DNA from: Peribacillus frigoritolerans
GTDB lineage: Bacteria > Bacillota > Bacilli > Bacillales > DSM-1321
Length of the DNA stretch: 64,000 nucleotides
Reading direction: 5' to 3'
Assembly: GCA_030562215.1 (NCBI GenBank)
Contig: JAUPFL010000002.1
Coordinates: forward strand, 558,001 to 622,000
The notes under the pieces were generated by a model. That model had not been told where the DNA came from. It did no database searches and saw only the letters and a program-made list of their open reading frames with translations. Below, piece after piece: positions 39,566 to 49,489 of the stretch; position 1 is the first letter of the stretch; the number at the start of each line of letters is the position of its first letter. The translations under genes and the position numbers were made by a program.

Positions 39566-40495
39566 ATGAATAAAACAGTATATGGAGTATATGAATCAAA
39601 TGCAGAAGTGATCCAAGCAATTAATGCACTTAAGGCAAAGGGTTTTGAAGGGGACGATATTACGGTTGTCGCAGACAAGGAAGAAACTTTGGATTTCACG
39701 AACCATCAACGTGAAACGGATGTTCATACAATGACGAATGTTCCTAATGACGAATCATTTATGGACAAGGTGGCACGTTTCTTCATGCCGGAAGATACGG
39801 CAGACCTTTCAACAAGATTGGCGAATGCAGGCCTTTCGAATAGCGATGCAGCTGAACATGTCTTTGATATAGAAAATGGAAAAGTCCTGGTTCTGGTTGA
39901 AGAAGGTGAAGGCCATCTTGGAACGGCAAAGGATAAATTCACGACTGGTACAATGGACACTGCCGGTACAAGGCTTGATACAAACTCCACCAACCAACTA
40001 TATAATGGTACGGAAAAAACCGATGCATTAAATAAAGAAGATGTTTATGGAGTCAACGGACGAGGCCGTGAATTGCCAGAAGATGAAAGGACGCTTACAC
40101 TTCGGGAAGAACAGCTGAACATTGACAAAGAAAGGGTTCAGACAGGAGAAGTCGTCATTAACAAAGAAGTCAATGAACAGCATAAAACGATTAATGTCCC
40201 TGTTGAACACGAAGAAGTGACAGTCGAGCATAGATCGGTTTCGGGACGTGAAGCAAATCTGGAAACCGGAAGCATTGAAGATGGGGAAACATTGCGAATC
40301 CCAGTTGTTGAAGAAAAACTGGAAGTTTCGAAAAAACCGGTTGTCACAGATGAAATTGTCATCAAGAAACATGCTGTACAAGAAACGGAACAAGTTCAGG
40401 ATACTCTTAAAAAGGAAGATATCCAGCTTGATAGTACAGATGAATCGATCGTGAATGAGAAAAAGGCAACTGAACGTAGAACCGACCGCTTCTAA
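39566..40495 (+). CDS. ysnF: General stress protein YsnF-like (YflT domain + DUF2382)
   Basis: 309 residues, intact, soluble and acidic. The N-terminal YflT-type domain (VYGVYESNAEVIQAINALKA, ADKEETLDF, ESFMDKVARFFM, ENGKVLVLVEE) is followed by a linker with VYGVNGRGRELPEDERTLTL, then a DUF2382 domain (LREEQLNIDKERVQTGEVVI, EVNEQHKTINVPVEHEEVTV, RIPVVEEKLEVSKKPVVTDE). B. subtilis YsnF is a SigB-dependent stress protein; the SigB-like promoter upstream agrees. AAGGAGGAATGTAAA precedes the ATG. Molecular function unknown. First of three tandem YflT-domain genes. Confidence 0.88.
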   Translation: MNKTVYGVYESNAEVIQAINALKAKGFEGDDITVVADKEETLDFTNHQRETDVHTMTNVPNDESFMDKVARFFMPEDTADLSTRLANAGLSNSDAAEHVFDIENGKVLVLVEEGEGHLGTAKDKFTTGTMDTAGTRLDTNSTNQLYNGTEKTDALNKEDVYGVNGRGRELPEDERTLTLREEQLNIDKERVQTGEVVINKEVNEQHKTINVPVEHEEVTVEHRSVSGREANLETGSIEDGETLRIPVVEEKLEVSKKPVVTDEIVIKKHAVQETEQVQDTLKKEDIQLDSTDESIVNEKKATERRTDRF

Positions 40496-40507
40496 GAGTG
40501 AAGGAAA

Positions 40508-40541
40508 AAACCTGCAGTTTTAAAAACTGCAGGTTTCTTTT
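40508..40541 (+). terminator. Terminator after ysnF
   Basis: AAACCTGCAGTTTT and AAAACTGCAGGTTT form a long perfect stem followed by CTTTT. Confidence 0.88.
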
Positions 40542-40583
40542 GATTTTAAAGACTGATTGTTCGATAGGAAGGCAAACCTTTTT

Positions 40584-40608
40584 GTTTAATTAGGACCCAT
40601 CAGGGTAT
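40584..40608 (+). promoter_or_regulatory. SigB-type promoter of the second stress gene
   Basis: GTTTAA (40584-40589), 13-nt spacer, GGGTAT (40603-40608): an exact match to both SigB consensus hexamers. Confidence 0.88.
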
Positions 40609-40655
40609 AAATACACTTAAGGAGAATTATCGGAAAAATAGGAGGAGGAAGAAGC

Positions 40656-41453
40656 ATGGGAAAAACATTATATGGTGTTTTTAATACGGAAAGTGAAATG
40701 ATCCAGGCTATACAATCCCTCAAGGAAAAGGGGGTCCATGAAGGGGAAATAACGGTAATGGCTGATAGGAAAGAAGATTTGGATTTCGTCAATGAAAAGC
40801 CTGTTCCCGATGTCGACGTCGTTACTAAATCTAACGAGGATTCCTTCATTGATAAGATGAGACACTTTTTCATGAACGAGGGCTCTGAAGATATAAGGAA
40901 CCGACTAGGTGAATTAGGACTATCCGATAGTGAAGCCACCGCTTATATAAATGAAGTGGAGGCCGGAAAATATCTGATTCTTTTAGATGAATCGGAAACC
41001 GTTTCAGCACGAGAGAGCATAACTTCCAATCGCATGGAGGATACGGACGAACCTGCAGAGAATCCGCTTAAAACAGGGGTGGTGAACAATCCGGACCCGA
41101 ACCTTTTTCCTGAAACAACAGCGAATGCCTATCAAACAGAGGAAGTGGAAGCACAGCCAGGAAGAACCGAAGAACTTCATGGGAATTCCGCCAACATCTT
41201 TGAAAATGAAGAGCTGGATACGAAGCGGGCTCAAGAAAGGGAAATCTGGGGGAATTCCACAGAAAAATTCAAGAAGCAAAAACCAGGGAATCATGAAGGG
41301 ACACTTGCAAGCGACCCACATGCAGAACCGTTTTCTGCCGATACTGACAAAGCCCTTGATGCTCAAGGTTCAATGAATAAGGCTAGCGGGCAGCAAGAGG
41401 AAGGCTTGCAGGATGAATATATCAAAAATCGAATCAATACCGACAATCTGTAA
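40656..41453 (+). CDS. YflT-domain stress protein, paralogue 2
   Basis: 265 residues, intact. The first 110 or so residues (LYGVFNTESEMIQAIQSLKE, ADRKEDLDFVNEKPVPDVDV, DSFIDKMRHFFMNEGSEDIR, YINEVEAGKYLILLDESE) match the YflT domain of the neighbour at 39566. The remainder is a low-complexity, charged, Asn/Glu-rich tail (NPDPNLFPETTANAYQTEEV, ELDTKRAQEREIWGNSTEKF) instead of DUF2382 and is probably disordered. AGGAGGAGGAAGC precedes the ATG. Own SigB-like promoter and terminator. Function unknown; presumably induced by general stress. Confidence 0.8.
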   Translation: MGKTLYGVFNTESEMIQAIQSLKEKGVHEGEITVMADRKEDLDFVNEKPVPDVDVVTKSNEDSFIDKMRHFFMNEGSEDIRNRLGELGLSDSEATAYINEVEAGKYLILLDESETVSARESITSNRMEDTDEPAENPLKTGVVNNPDPNLFPETTANAYQTEEVEAQPGRTEELHGNSANIFENEELDTKRAQEREIWGNSTEKFKKQKPGNHEGTLASDPHAEPFSADTDKALDAQGSMNKASGQQEEGLQDEYIKNRINTDNL

Positions 41454-41461
41454 TACGCAAA

Positions 41462-41488
41462 AAGAACAGCCTGCACAAGGCTGTTCTT
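41462..41488 (+). terminator. Terminator after stress paralogue 2
   Basis: AAGAACAGCC pairs with GGCTGTTCTT around TGCACAA. Confidence 0.82.
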
Positions 41489-41597
41489 CAGTTTGTAGAT
41501 AAAGAGGGAATGGAAAATATAGCAATCATCAAATGATGTTCCAGAACCAACTGACCCAAAGCATCATTTTCAATTCCTCAGATCTGATTTCTATCTA

Positions 41598-41715
41598 GTT
41601 GATTGGGAGGGAGGTGCAAAGCCCCCTGACCGCCCGCGGAAAACGAGTGCCTGGAATGGAAATCAACGTCCAAATTGTACGAGCCCATTAAGAAACTGTA
41701 GCAAACTCGATTTTT
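41598..41715. repeat. MITE-like intergenic repeat, copy C (partly deleted)
   Basis: GTTGATTGGGAGG starts the element and GGAAATCAAC closes it (41658-41667), with part of the GC core retained (ACCGCCCGCGGAAAACGAG). The tail TCCAAATTGTACGAGCCCA and AAGAAACTGTAGCAAACTC matches copies A and B. The core is shorter than copy A and longer than copy B. The rest of the 41489-41798 gap holds no gene. Confidence 0.7.
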
Positions 41716-41798
41716 CATCTAGTTTGTTTCCAGGCCGTTATTTTAAAAAACCCTTTAGGCAGAGGGTTCCCTCGTTCATTTCAATAGACTATTTGCTT

Positions 41799-41823
41799 GT
41801 TTATTGATAAAGCCGCAAGGTAT
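41799..41823 (+). promoter_or_regulatory. SigB-type promoter of the third stress gene
   Basis: GTTTAT (41799-41804), 13-nt spacer, AGGTAT (41818-41823); one mismatch per hexamer from the SigB consensus, with the same spacing as the two upstream copies. Confidence 0.65.
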
Positions 41824-41873
41824 AATGACAAAGGAATTTTATTTTTAGTAGTGTAACAAGGAGAGGGAGAAAC

Positions 41874-42266
41874 ATGGAAAAAAACGTATATGGTGTTTTT
41901 GACTCTAATCCGGAACTACTTGCTGCAATTCAAGACTTAAAAGCTAAAGGCATATCTGGCACCCAAATGACAGTGGCAGCTGATATAAAAAATTATGTGC
42001 AGCTTGGAAATGAACACACGGATATACTGATCATTGCCAATCAGGATAAGGAAGACACGCTTTTTTGAAAATTTTCCACTACTTCACAGATGAAGGATCT
42101 GGAGATTTACGCAGCTTTTTCACGAAATACGGCTACTCTTTTGCTGAGACAAAAGCGATGCTTGAGGAAGTGAGCGCAAAAAAGATTCATCTTGCTGCTT
42201 GATGAAGAAGTCTCCATCGAAGGACTGAAGGCTGGCGAAGCGAGATCAAAAAATAACAGCCGTTGA
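41874..42266 (+). CDS. YflT-domain stress protein, paralogue 3
   Basis: About 130 residues after repair, a stand-alone YflT domain: VYGVFDSNPELLAAIQDLKA, GISGTQMTVAADIKNYVQL, LKIFHYFTDEGSGDLRSFF, TKYGYSFAETKAMLEEVSAK, RFILLLDEEVSIEGLKAGEA. One T is missing in the run at 42061-42066 and one A is extra in the run at about 42177-42183. After both corrections it aligns end to end with the domain of its two neighbours and stops at 42266. ACAAGGAGAGGGAGAAAC precedes the ATG. Its stop codon lies in the terminator shared with sspI. Confidence 0.75.
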
Positions 42267-42282
42267 AGGCTGTTATTTTTTT
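42250..42282. terminator. Bidirectional terminator shared by stress paralogue 3 and sspI
   Basis: AAAAATAACAGCC pairs with GGCTGTTATTTTT around GTTGA. The stem includes the stop codons of both convergent genes (42264-42266 plus, 42273-42275 minus). Confidence 0.88.
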
Positions 42283-42482
42283 AATCCTGCTTCGAGGGCA
42301 GTGATCATTTCCTGTTTTTCCTGCTCAGATGAATTTTGCCAGATTACCTCGAATAATACTCCCAATCCAGGAAGCATTTTTTCCTCGCCATTTTGTATGG
42401 CATCAACAATCGTGTCTTCCAGCTGCTCTTGCGAATTTCCAGATACATTTTGGATGATCGCATTACGTAAGTTTAAATTCAT
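42273..42482 (-). CDS. sspI: Small acid-soluble spore protein SspI
   Basis: 69 residues reading [60 protein letters not shown], a clear SspI. It is a minor spore-core protein made in the forespore. GAGGAGGAATTAT precedes the ATG. Upstream on the minus strand, TGAAAT and CATTATG at a 15-nt spacing could be a SigG-type promoter (about 42502-42529). Supports an endospore-forming host. Confidence 0.93.
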   Translation of the reverse strand: MNLNLRNAIIQNVSGNSQEQLEDTIVDAIQNGEEKMLPGLGVLFEVIWQNSSEQEKQEMITALEAGLKK

Positions 42483-42604
42483 AATTATTCCTCCTCTAAC
42501 ACATAATGACTGACATTAATAGCATTTCACAAACTCGCATGCAATATGTATGTGAATTGCGTTATAATAGGAAAATCAGTGTGAAGTTAAAGGAGCGTTT
42601 ACCC

Positions 42605-43362
42605 TTGAAATATATCGAATCCGTAAAAAACCCGCAAGTTAAGCAATGGAAAAACTTTTGACGAAAAAAGAACGGGATAAAACAGGTAAATATTTAGTCG
42701 AGGGCTTTCACCTAGTTGAAGAAGCCTTAAAAGAAGAAATCGTCTTGGAAGTGATCATCAATGAAGAAACTGAAATGCCTGCCCATTTTAAGGTGGAAGG
42801 CACAGAACTCATTTATGTGAAAAATGATATTATGAAGGCGATTTGCGATACCGAAGCCCCGCAGGGAATTGCTGCGGTTTGTGAACAGAAATCAACGAGC
42901 ATGGCATCCATCAATCCCGATAAGCTATTGTTGATCGATGCCGTCCAAGATCCGGGGAATATTGGAACGATGATCAGGACAGCGGATGCAGCTGGAATCG
43001 ATGCGGTCATACTAGGTGAAGGGTGTGCTGACTTGTATAATCCCAAAGTGGTCCGTTCGACGCAAGGTAGCCTCTTCCATATGCCTGTCATTAAAGGGAG
43101 CCTATCCGAAATCATCGATGAGCTGAATCAAAGCGGCACACCGGTTTATGGCACGGCATTAGAAGGGGCATCGCCATTTGAAGAAGTGGAAAAGTCTTCC
43201 CGATTTGCCCTGCTGGTCGGTAATGAAGGCCAAGGAGTATCAAAGGAATTATTGGAGAAAACGACTAAAAACCTCTATATTCCCATCTACGGAAAAAGCG
43301 AATCATTGAATGTGGGGATCGCTGCCGGGATTTTAATGTACCATTTACGAAAATCGATTTGA
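42605..43362 (+). CDS. ysgA: TrmH-family RNA 2'-O-methyltransferase (YsgA-like)
   Basis: SpoU/TrmH family, about 252 residues after repair. The N-terminal substrate-binding domain begins MKYIESVKNPQVKQWKK, then LLTKKERDKTGKYLVEGFHL; SAM-knot motifs follow: DAVQDPGNIGTMIRTADAAG, LLVGNEGQGVSKELLE and IPIYGKSESLNVGIAAGILM. Start TTG at 42605 with AAAGGAG upstream; the ATG at 42646 would remove the conserved N-terminus. One A is missing in the run at about 42650-42654. Modifies a ribose in rRNA; the exact target is unknown. Upstream of pheS as in B. subtilis. Confidence 0.88.
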
Positions 43363-43387
43363 AACGGCCGAAGAATTATAATATAAT
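43359..43387 (+). promoter_or_regulatory. Promoter of the pheS leader
   Basis: TTGAAA (43359-43364), 17-nt spacer, TATAAT (43382-43387), overlapping the end of ysgA. Confidence 0.75.
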
Positions 43388-43393
43388 AAAACA

Positions 43394-43660
43394 GAATTTT
43401 ATAATGAAACGACGATGACAAAGAGTAGTAGCTTAAAGTTAACCATAACCAGGGAGAAAATGCCTTGACTGAAAGCATTTTTATGGCACTGCTTAAGTGA
43501 ATTCACCTTTCGAGTTGGCATTGGGAAGACAGATTGTCTGAAAAATGTTCCGGTGAAGAGCCGTTATTTTTAATGAAGTGAGTGCAGAAGTTTATTTGTG
43601 CACTAATAAGGGTGGTACCGCGATACATAAACCTCGTCCCTTTAGGGATCGGGGTTTTTT
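43394..43660 (+). ncRNA. T-box leader of pheS-pheT
   Basis: Carries the T-box AGGGTGGTACCGCG (from 43609) and a stem I base-like segment ACGATGACAAAGAGTAG. The terminator is AACCTCGTCCC/GGGATCGGGGTT plus T-run (about 43630-43660). It should sense uncharged tRNA(Phe); TTC occurs at GAATTCACC (43500-43508) as a possible specifier, but I did not fold it. Confidence 0.9.
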
Positions 43661-43699
43661 TGTGTTCATTTTTACAAAAGGAAAATAAAGGAGGAAGAC

Positions 43700-44739
<1,040 letters not shown>

Positions 44740-44767
44740 ATTTTTATTTTAAAAAGGAGGACCTACC

Positions 44768-47182
44768 ATGTTTGTTTCATATAAATGGTTACAAGATTAT
44801 GTTGACCTTTCAGGCATCAATGCGACGGAGCTAGCTGACAAAATCACGAAAAGCGGCATTGAGGTTGAACGGGTGGAAAAGAAAAGTGAAGGGCTAAAAG
44901 GGGTCGTCATCGGGCATGTCTTAGAACGTGAACAGCATCCAAATGCGGATAAATTGAATAAATGCCAAGTTGATATCGGGGCCGAAAATCCCGTTCAGAT
45001 CATCTGTGGAGCACCGAATGTCGATAAAGGCCAAAAAGTCGCAGTCGCTACTGTTGGCGCAGTCCTTCCAGGTAATTTCAAAATCAAGAAAGCGAAACTT
45101 CGTGGAGAGGAATCGCACGGGATGATTTGCTCGCTTCAAGAATTGGGCTTCGAATCCAAGCTTGTTTCCAAGGATTACGCTACAGGTATCTTCGTTTTCC
45201 CTAATGATGTGGAAGTAGGGAGAGATGCATTGGAGGAACTTGGTTTAAGTGATGAAGTGCTGGAACTTGGGCTGACTCCAAACCGCTCCGACGCATTGAG
45301 CATGCTTGGTGTTGCATATGAAGTGGGAGCCATTCTAGGCCGGGAAGTGAAATGGCCGGTTGTCGAGAAAGAAGAGGCAGCTGAAAAAGCAACTGATTAT
45401 ATCAGTGTCAAAGTGGAAGCGAAAGAAGATAACCCGATATACATGGCTAAAATCATCAAGGATGTTAAGATCGGACCCTCACCGCTTTGGATGCAAACTA
45501 GGTTGATGTCTGCAGGCATCCGACCTCATAATAATGTGGTGGATATCACGAACTACATTTTGCTTGAATACGGACAACCGCTCCATGCCTTTGATTATGA
45601 CCGCTTTGGTTCAAAGGAAATCGTCATCCGCAGAGCGAAGGATGCTGAAAAAATCGTAACATTGGATGAAGCGGAACGCACTTTGACACCTGACCATTTA
45701 GTGATCACAAATGGCAGCGAGCCTGTTGCGATTGCTGGTGTGATGGGCGGAGCGGATTCCGAAGTGAAAAATGATACGACGAACATCATTCTTGAAAGTG
45801 CATATTTTGCAGGTACAGTAGTTCGCAAAGCTTCAAAGGACCATGGATTACGCAGTGAAGCCAGTGCCCGCTTTGAAAAAGGCGTCGACCCGGCCCGTGT
45901 TCGTGAAGCTGGAGAACGTGCTGCACAATTGATTGCACAATATGCAGGCGGAACAGTCTTACAAGGAGCAGCAGAGGTTGATGGATTGACAATGGAACCT
46001 GCTGTCATTAGCATCACTCTTGAAAAAATCAACACACTTCTTGGCACAAGCATGACCGTATCAGTTGTGGAGTCAATCTTCAAACGTCTGCAATTCGGAG
46101 TGGAACTTGACAATGAAACGTTCACGATCTCTGTCCCGACGCGCCGTGGCGATATTACGATTGAAGCTGATTTAGTCGAAGAGGCTGCACGTTTATATGG
46201 ATATGATAATATTCCCGCTACACTGCCAATCGGTTCTGCTACCCCAGGCCAATTGACAGACTATCAAATTAAACGGCGGAAAGCACGCCGTACACTAGAA
46301 GGCGCAGGCCTTTATCAAGCTGTGACCTATTCACTTACAAGCCAGGAAAAAGCGTCCCAATTCGCATTGGAAGCTAGAGAATCCATTCGGTTAGCAATGC
46401 CAATGAGTGAAGAAAGAAGTCAGCTGCGTTTAAGCATCGTGCCTCAATTGCTCGAAGTCGTGAAATATAACAATGCCCGCCAAATTGATTCACTGGCACT
46501 GTACGAAATCGGATCGGTATTCTTTAAGCGTGACGAACAAGAACTGCCTGAAGAAAAAGAACATATTGCTGGAGCAATCACCGGCCTTTGGGAGTCGCAT
46601 CTATGGCAAGGTGAAAAGAAACCAGTAGATTTCTTTGTAGCCAAAGGCGTGATCGAAGCATTATTCGATACACTTGGATTAGCTGATCAAATCAGTTACC
46701 GCCAAGCGGAAATCAACGACATGCATCCAGGACGGACAGCGGAAGTTCTATTGAATGGTGAAGTAATTGGCTTTATCGGCCAAGTGCACCCAACTGTCCA
46801 AAAAGACTTGGATATTAAAGAAACATACATTTTCGAACTTTCCTTAAAAGCATTGGCCGAAGCAGAAGTCGCGCCGATTGCTTACCAAACCATTCCGCGC
46901 TATCCATCAACCACACGCGATATCGCGCTCGTTGTGGATCAAGCTACGAAAGCCGGGGACATTCAAGATATTATTGAAGAAGCCGGTGGCAAACTGCTGA
47001 AAGAAGTGAGCATTTTCGACTTATACGAAGGTGATAGAATGGAGGAAGGCAAGAAATCCATTGCCTACTCACTGAAATACTTCGACCCGGAACGTACTCT
47101 AACGGACGAGGACATTACAAAAGCACATGATAAAGTGCTTGAAGCCGTTAAAGAAAAAGCTGGCGCAGAACTAAGAGGATAA
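44768..47182 (+). CDS. pheT: Phenylalanyl-tRNA synthetase beta subunit PheT
   Basis: 804 residues, intact. Order: N-terminal B1/EMAP-like tRNA-binding domain ([20 protein letters not shown]), the B3/B4 editing domain, B5 ([20 protein letters not shown]), the catalytic-like core, and the C-terminal anticodon-binding FDX-ACB domain ([20 protein letters not shown]). AAAAGGAGGACCTACC precedes the ATG, 28 nt after pheS. Forms the alpha2-beta2 enzyme. Confidence 0.96.
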   Translation: MFVSYKWLQDYVDLSGINATELADKITKSGIEVERVEKKSEGLKGVVIGHVLEREQHPNADKLNKCQVDIGAENPVQIICGAPNVDKGQKVAVATVGAVLPGNFKIKKAKLRGEESHGMICSLQELGFESKLVSKDYATGIFVFPNDVEVGRDALEELGLSDEVLELGLTPNRSDALSMLGVAYEVGAILGREVKWPVVEKEEAAEKATDYISVKVEAKEDNPIYMAKIIKDVKIGPSPLWMQTRLMSAGIRPHNNVVDITNYILLEYGQPLHAFDYDRFGSKEIVIRRAKDAEKIVTLDEAERTLTPDHLVITNGSEPVAIAGVMGGADSEVKNDTTNIILESAYFAGTVVRKASKDHGLRSEASARFEKGVDPARVREAGERAAQLIAQYAGGTVLQGAAEVDGLTMEPAVISITLEKINTLLGTSMTVSVVESIFKRLQFGVELDNETFTISVPTRRGDITIEADLVEEAARLYGYDNIPATLPIGSATPGQLTDYQIKRRKARRTLEGAGLYQAVTYSLTSQEKASQFALEARESIRLAMPMSEERSQLRLSIVPQLLEVVKYNNARQIDSLALYEIGSVFFKRDEQELPEEKEHIAGAITGLWESHLWQGEKKPVDFFVAKGVIEALFDTLGLADQISYRQAEINDMHPGRTAEVLLNGEVIGFIGQVHPTVQKDLDIKETYIFELSLKALAEAEVAPIAYQTIPRYPSTTRDIALVVDQATKAGDIQDIIEEAGGKLLKEVSIFDLYEGDRMEEGKKSIAYSLKYFDPERTLTDEDITKAHDKVLEAVKEKAGAELRG

Positions 47183-47186
47183 AACC

Positions 47187-47225
47187 AAAAAGACAGCTCC
47201 CTGAATCATGGGGAGCTGTCTTTTT
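47187..47225 (+). terminator. Terminator after pheT
   Basis: AAAAAGACAGCTCCC and GGGAGCTGTCTTTTT form a 15-bp stem around a short loop. Confidence 0.92.
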
Positions 47226-47231
47226 GGATTT

Positions 47232-47306
47232 CACGAGTAAATGGTGGAAACGCACGAGTAAATGGTGGAAACTCACGAGTAAACCGCACAAACTCACGAG
47301 AAAAAG
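47232..47306. repeat. 21-bp tandem repeat, 3.5 units
   Basis: Units begin CACGAG at 47232, 47253, 47274 and 47295. Units 1 and 2 differ only at the last base (CACGAGTAAATGGTGGAAAC plus G or T), unit 3 diverges in its second half (CCGCACAAACT) and unit 4 is partial. It lies between the pheT terminator and the rnhC terminator. No coding role is seen. Confidence 0.88.
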
Positions 47307-47331
47307 GCGGCTGTTCAGGAAGATCAGCCGC
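47306..47331 (-). terminator. Terminator of rnhC (minus strand)
   Basis: GCGGCTG (47307-47313) and CAGCCGC (47325-47331); on the minus strand the hairpin is followed by CTTTTTCT. Confidence 0.75.
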
Positions 47332-47337
47332 TTTCTT

Positions 47338-48295
47338 CTATTTTTGATATTTCTGTTGATATAGCCGCTTCGCTTTTTCCGTGTTGGCAAAATGTGTTTT
47401 CGTGAATTCGTGTAATGAATCGATTCCTTTTTCGTGAATCAATCTTGCGGCCGCTTCATCGACTGCAAATCCGGCACCTTTAGGGATTTTGAATCCGGCT
47501 TTTTCACTCAGCAAGTCAAAGCGTTTGACGAATGCATATCGGGCCAGGATGGATGCGGCTGCTACTCCAAGGTGGATCCCTTCCGCTTTTGTGCATAGAT
47601 AGGTGGCATTAGCTTGGAATAGTTCTTGGCCTTTTAGGTAATTGAAAAACACCTCTGGTTGAGCGAATTGATCAATAAGGACGGCTTCCGCTTGTTCTGG
47701 CTGGATTTTTGCATAAGGTGCTTGATTGCTTGGTTCTGGAGGAGTGCCTTCATTTTTCCCTGTGACATTCCCTTAGCCTGGAGCGCATTATATTTCGGGT
47801 TGTCGCATGTGAGCAGGCTGAATGGCACTACATCCTTAATCTGTTTGGCAATGTCGATGATCTGTGGATCTTTCAGATTTTTGGAATCCTGGACACCAAG
47901 CTCCTTCAATAGAGCGAGTTGCTCCTTTTTGGCATATACGGCTACGACGGTCATCGGGCCGAAATAGTCTCCTGTTCCGACCTCGTCTGAACCAATTACT
48001 GACATGGTTCCGATATTTGCAGGCGGCGAGTATCGATGGACGTTGACCGATGCAGAGGATGCCGTTTTTTCTTTGGAGCCGCAGCAGTGGAACCTTTTTG
48101 CCATTTTACCGCTTCTAATTCGGCATTCTTACCTTGAAAAAGGACCTTCCCGGATTTATAGGCCGTCACTGTACAAAGCGGCGGTTTGGCGGAAAAGATG
48201 CTCCCCGGCGGCTGCTTGGCGGCCAAGGATGAAGAATAATGGGACTTCATCGCCTTTATTTGTTCAGGGCTGATAAGTAAAACTACATGGGACAT
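47338..48295 (-). CDS. rnhC: Ribonuclease HIII
   Basis: Degrades RNA in RNA-DNA hybrids. About 319 residues after repair. The N-terminal TBP-like substrate-binding domain ([39 protein letters not shown]) is followed by the type 2 RNase H core with the active-site [41 protein letters not shown] and the C-terminal [11 protein letters not shown]. Two A losses on the coding strand, near 48062-48067 and 47706-47712, break it into three pieces; repairing them gives [20 protein letters not shown] across the second. Convergent with pheT. Confidence 0.9.
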
Positions 48296-48467
48296 AATGG
48301 GTTAGCTCCTAACTTCATTTTGTTTAATAGGTAATCTTCTTCCTGAATTCGATATCGTTTGACAAATTATTGAAATTTTAATGCAAGAAATGACGATGTA
48401 CTCTCTTTCATGACGAAAAACTTCATGATATGATAGAATTAGGATTGTTTAGATTGGGGGCATCATT

Positions 48468-48728
48468 TTGTCAGACGATAAACGAAATAAAACAACAGTT
48501 GATATATACGGACAGCCATATACAATCGTCGGCACAGAAAGCGCAAGTCATATGCGCCTGGTCGCTTCGATGGTTGACGAAAAAATGAGAGAAATCAGGA
48601 TGAAAAATCCATACTTGGATACAAGCAAGCTAGCGGTGCTAACGGCCGTGAATACCATCCATGAATATATTAAATTAAAAGATGAACTAGACCAGCTTCA
48701 ACTGGAATTAAAGAGAGAGAAGGACTGA
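48468..48728 (+). CDS. zapA: Cell division protein ZapA
   Basis: 86 residues: [40 protein letters not shown], then a C-terminal coiled coil ([20 protein letters not shown]). Start TTG at 48468, after TTGGGGGCATCATT. ZapA bundles FtsZ protofilaments. It lies immediately before cvpA and divergent from rnhC, as in other bacilli. Intact. Confidence 0.93.
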   Translation: MSDDKRNKTTVDIYGQPYTIVGTESASHMRLVASMVDEKMREIRMKNPYLDTSKLAVLTAVNTIHEYIKLKDELDQLQLELKREKD

Positions 48729-48732
48729 GTAC

Positions 48733-49278
48733 ATGCTTGATTTAGCAATTCTGGCCATTCTTTTAATCGGTTTATTAATCGGTTTAAAGCGTGGCTTCAT
48801 TTTACAAACGGTTCATATGACAGGGTTCATTGTAGCCTTCATCGTCGCCTATGTATTTTACGGAGATCTTGCTCCCAATTTGAAATTGTGGATTCCGTTC
48901 CCAACGATGGGTGATTCCTCGACCCTTAATATGTTTTTCGATACAGTCGGGCTTGATATGGCGTATTACAATGCAATTGCCTTTGCAATCATTTTCTTTG
49001 CTGCCAAGATTCTTTGGCAAATGATAGGATCCATGCTCAATTTCATTACCCATCTACCGATATTAAAGCAGCTTAACCGCTGGGGCGGAGGGATATTGGG
49101 TTTTCTCGAAGTCTATCTTATCATGTTTATTATATTATATATAGCTGCCATGCTGCCAATGGATTCCATCCAGAAACCATTAACTGGCTCATTTCTGGCA
49201 GAATCGATCGTGAAACATACGCCGTTCCTTTCCGAGCAAGTGAAGGAACTTTGGTTTCATGATGTAAAACAATCTTAA
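48733..49278 (+). CDS. yshB: CvpA family membrane protein (YshB)
   Basis: 181 residues with four membrane helices (LAILAILLIGLLIGLKRG, GFIVAFIVAYVFYGDLAP, YYNAIAFAIIFFAAKILWQM, GFLEVYLIMFIILYIAAML), the CvpA/colicin V production family layout. Four bases separate it from zapA, so the two are co-transcribed. Function in Bacillus unknown. Intact; ends at a strong terminator. Confidence 0.9.
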   Translation: MLDLAILAILLIGLLIGLKRGFILQTVHMTGFIVAFIVAYVFYGDLAPNLKLWIPFPTMGDSSTLNMFFDTVGLDMAYYNAIAFAIIFFAAKILWQMIGSMLNFITHLPILKQLNRWGGGILGFLEVYLIMFIILYIAAMLPMDSIQKPLTGSFLAESIVKHTPFLSEQVKELWFHDVKQS

Positions 49279-49290
49279 TGTCAGTATAAG

Positions 49291-49355
49291 AGGGCCTGCC
49301 TCCCGTGTTCAAAGTCCTGGATTCCTATACTTTGAACACGGGGAGGCCCCTTTTT
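49291..49355 (+). terminator. Long terminator after yshB
   Basis: AGGGCCTGCCTCCCGTGTTC, AAAGT pairs with ACTTT, GAACACGGGGAGGCCCC (one bulge), then TTTTT. The stem exceeds 20 bp, unusually long. The remaining sequence to polX (49356-49489) shows nothing I recognise. Confidence 0.9.
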
Positions 49356-49489
49356 ATGCAGCAGCATGCATCTTCCTTCTATTTGATTCGAAAGTTAAGA
49401 ATCTGACTGCTTGTACTTTACCTCCAAGAAAGGTATCTTTAAGAAAGTGAACATGGGACACCCTACTAATTTTTTCGGCGGTGAATTAA

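Noticed and set aside
39724..40393. Long minus-strand open frames opposite ysnF
   Set aside because: They have no ribosome site and consist of low-complexity Phe/Asn/Ser runs expected from the complement of an acidic, Lys/Glu-rich gene.
41521..41545. ATCATCAAATGATG as a LutR operator
   Set aside because: The arms are separated by three bases rather than one, and no lactate gene is adjacent.
47232..47306. CRISPR-like array
   Set aside because: The 21-bp units are directly adjacent with no unique spacers, and no cas genes are nearby. It is a plain tandem repeat.
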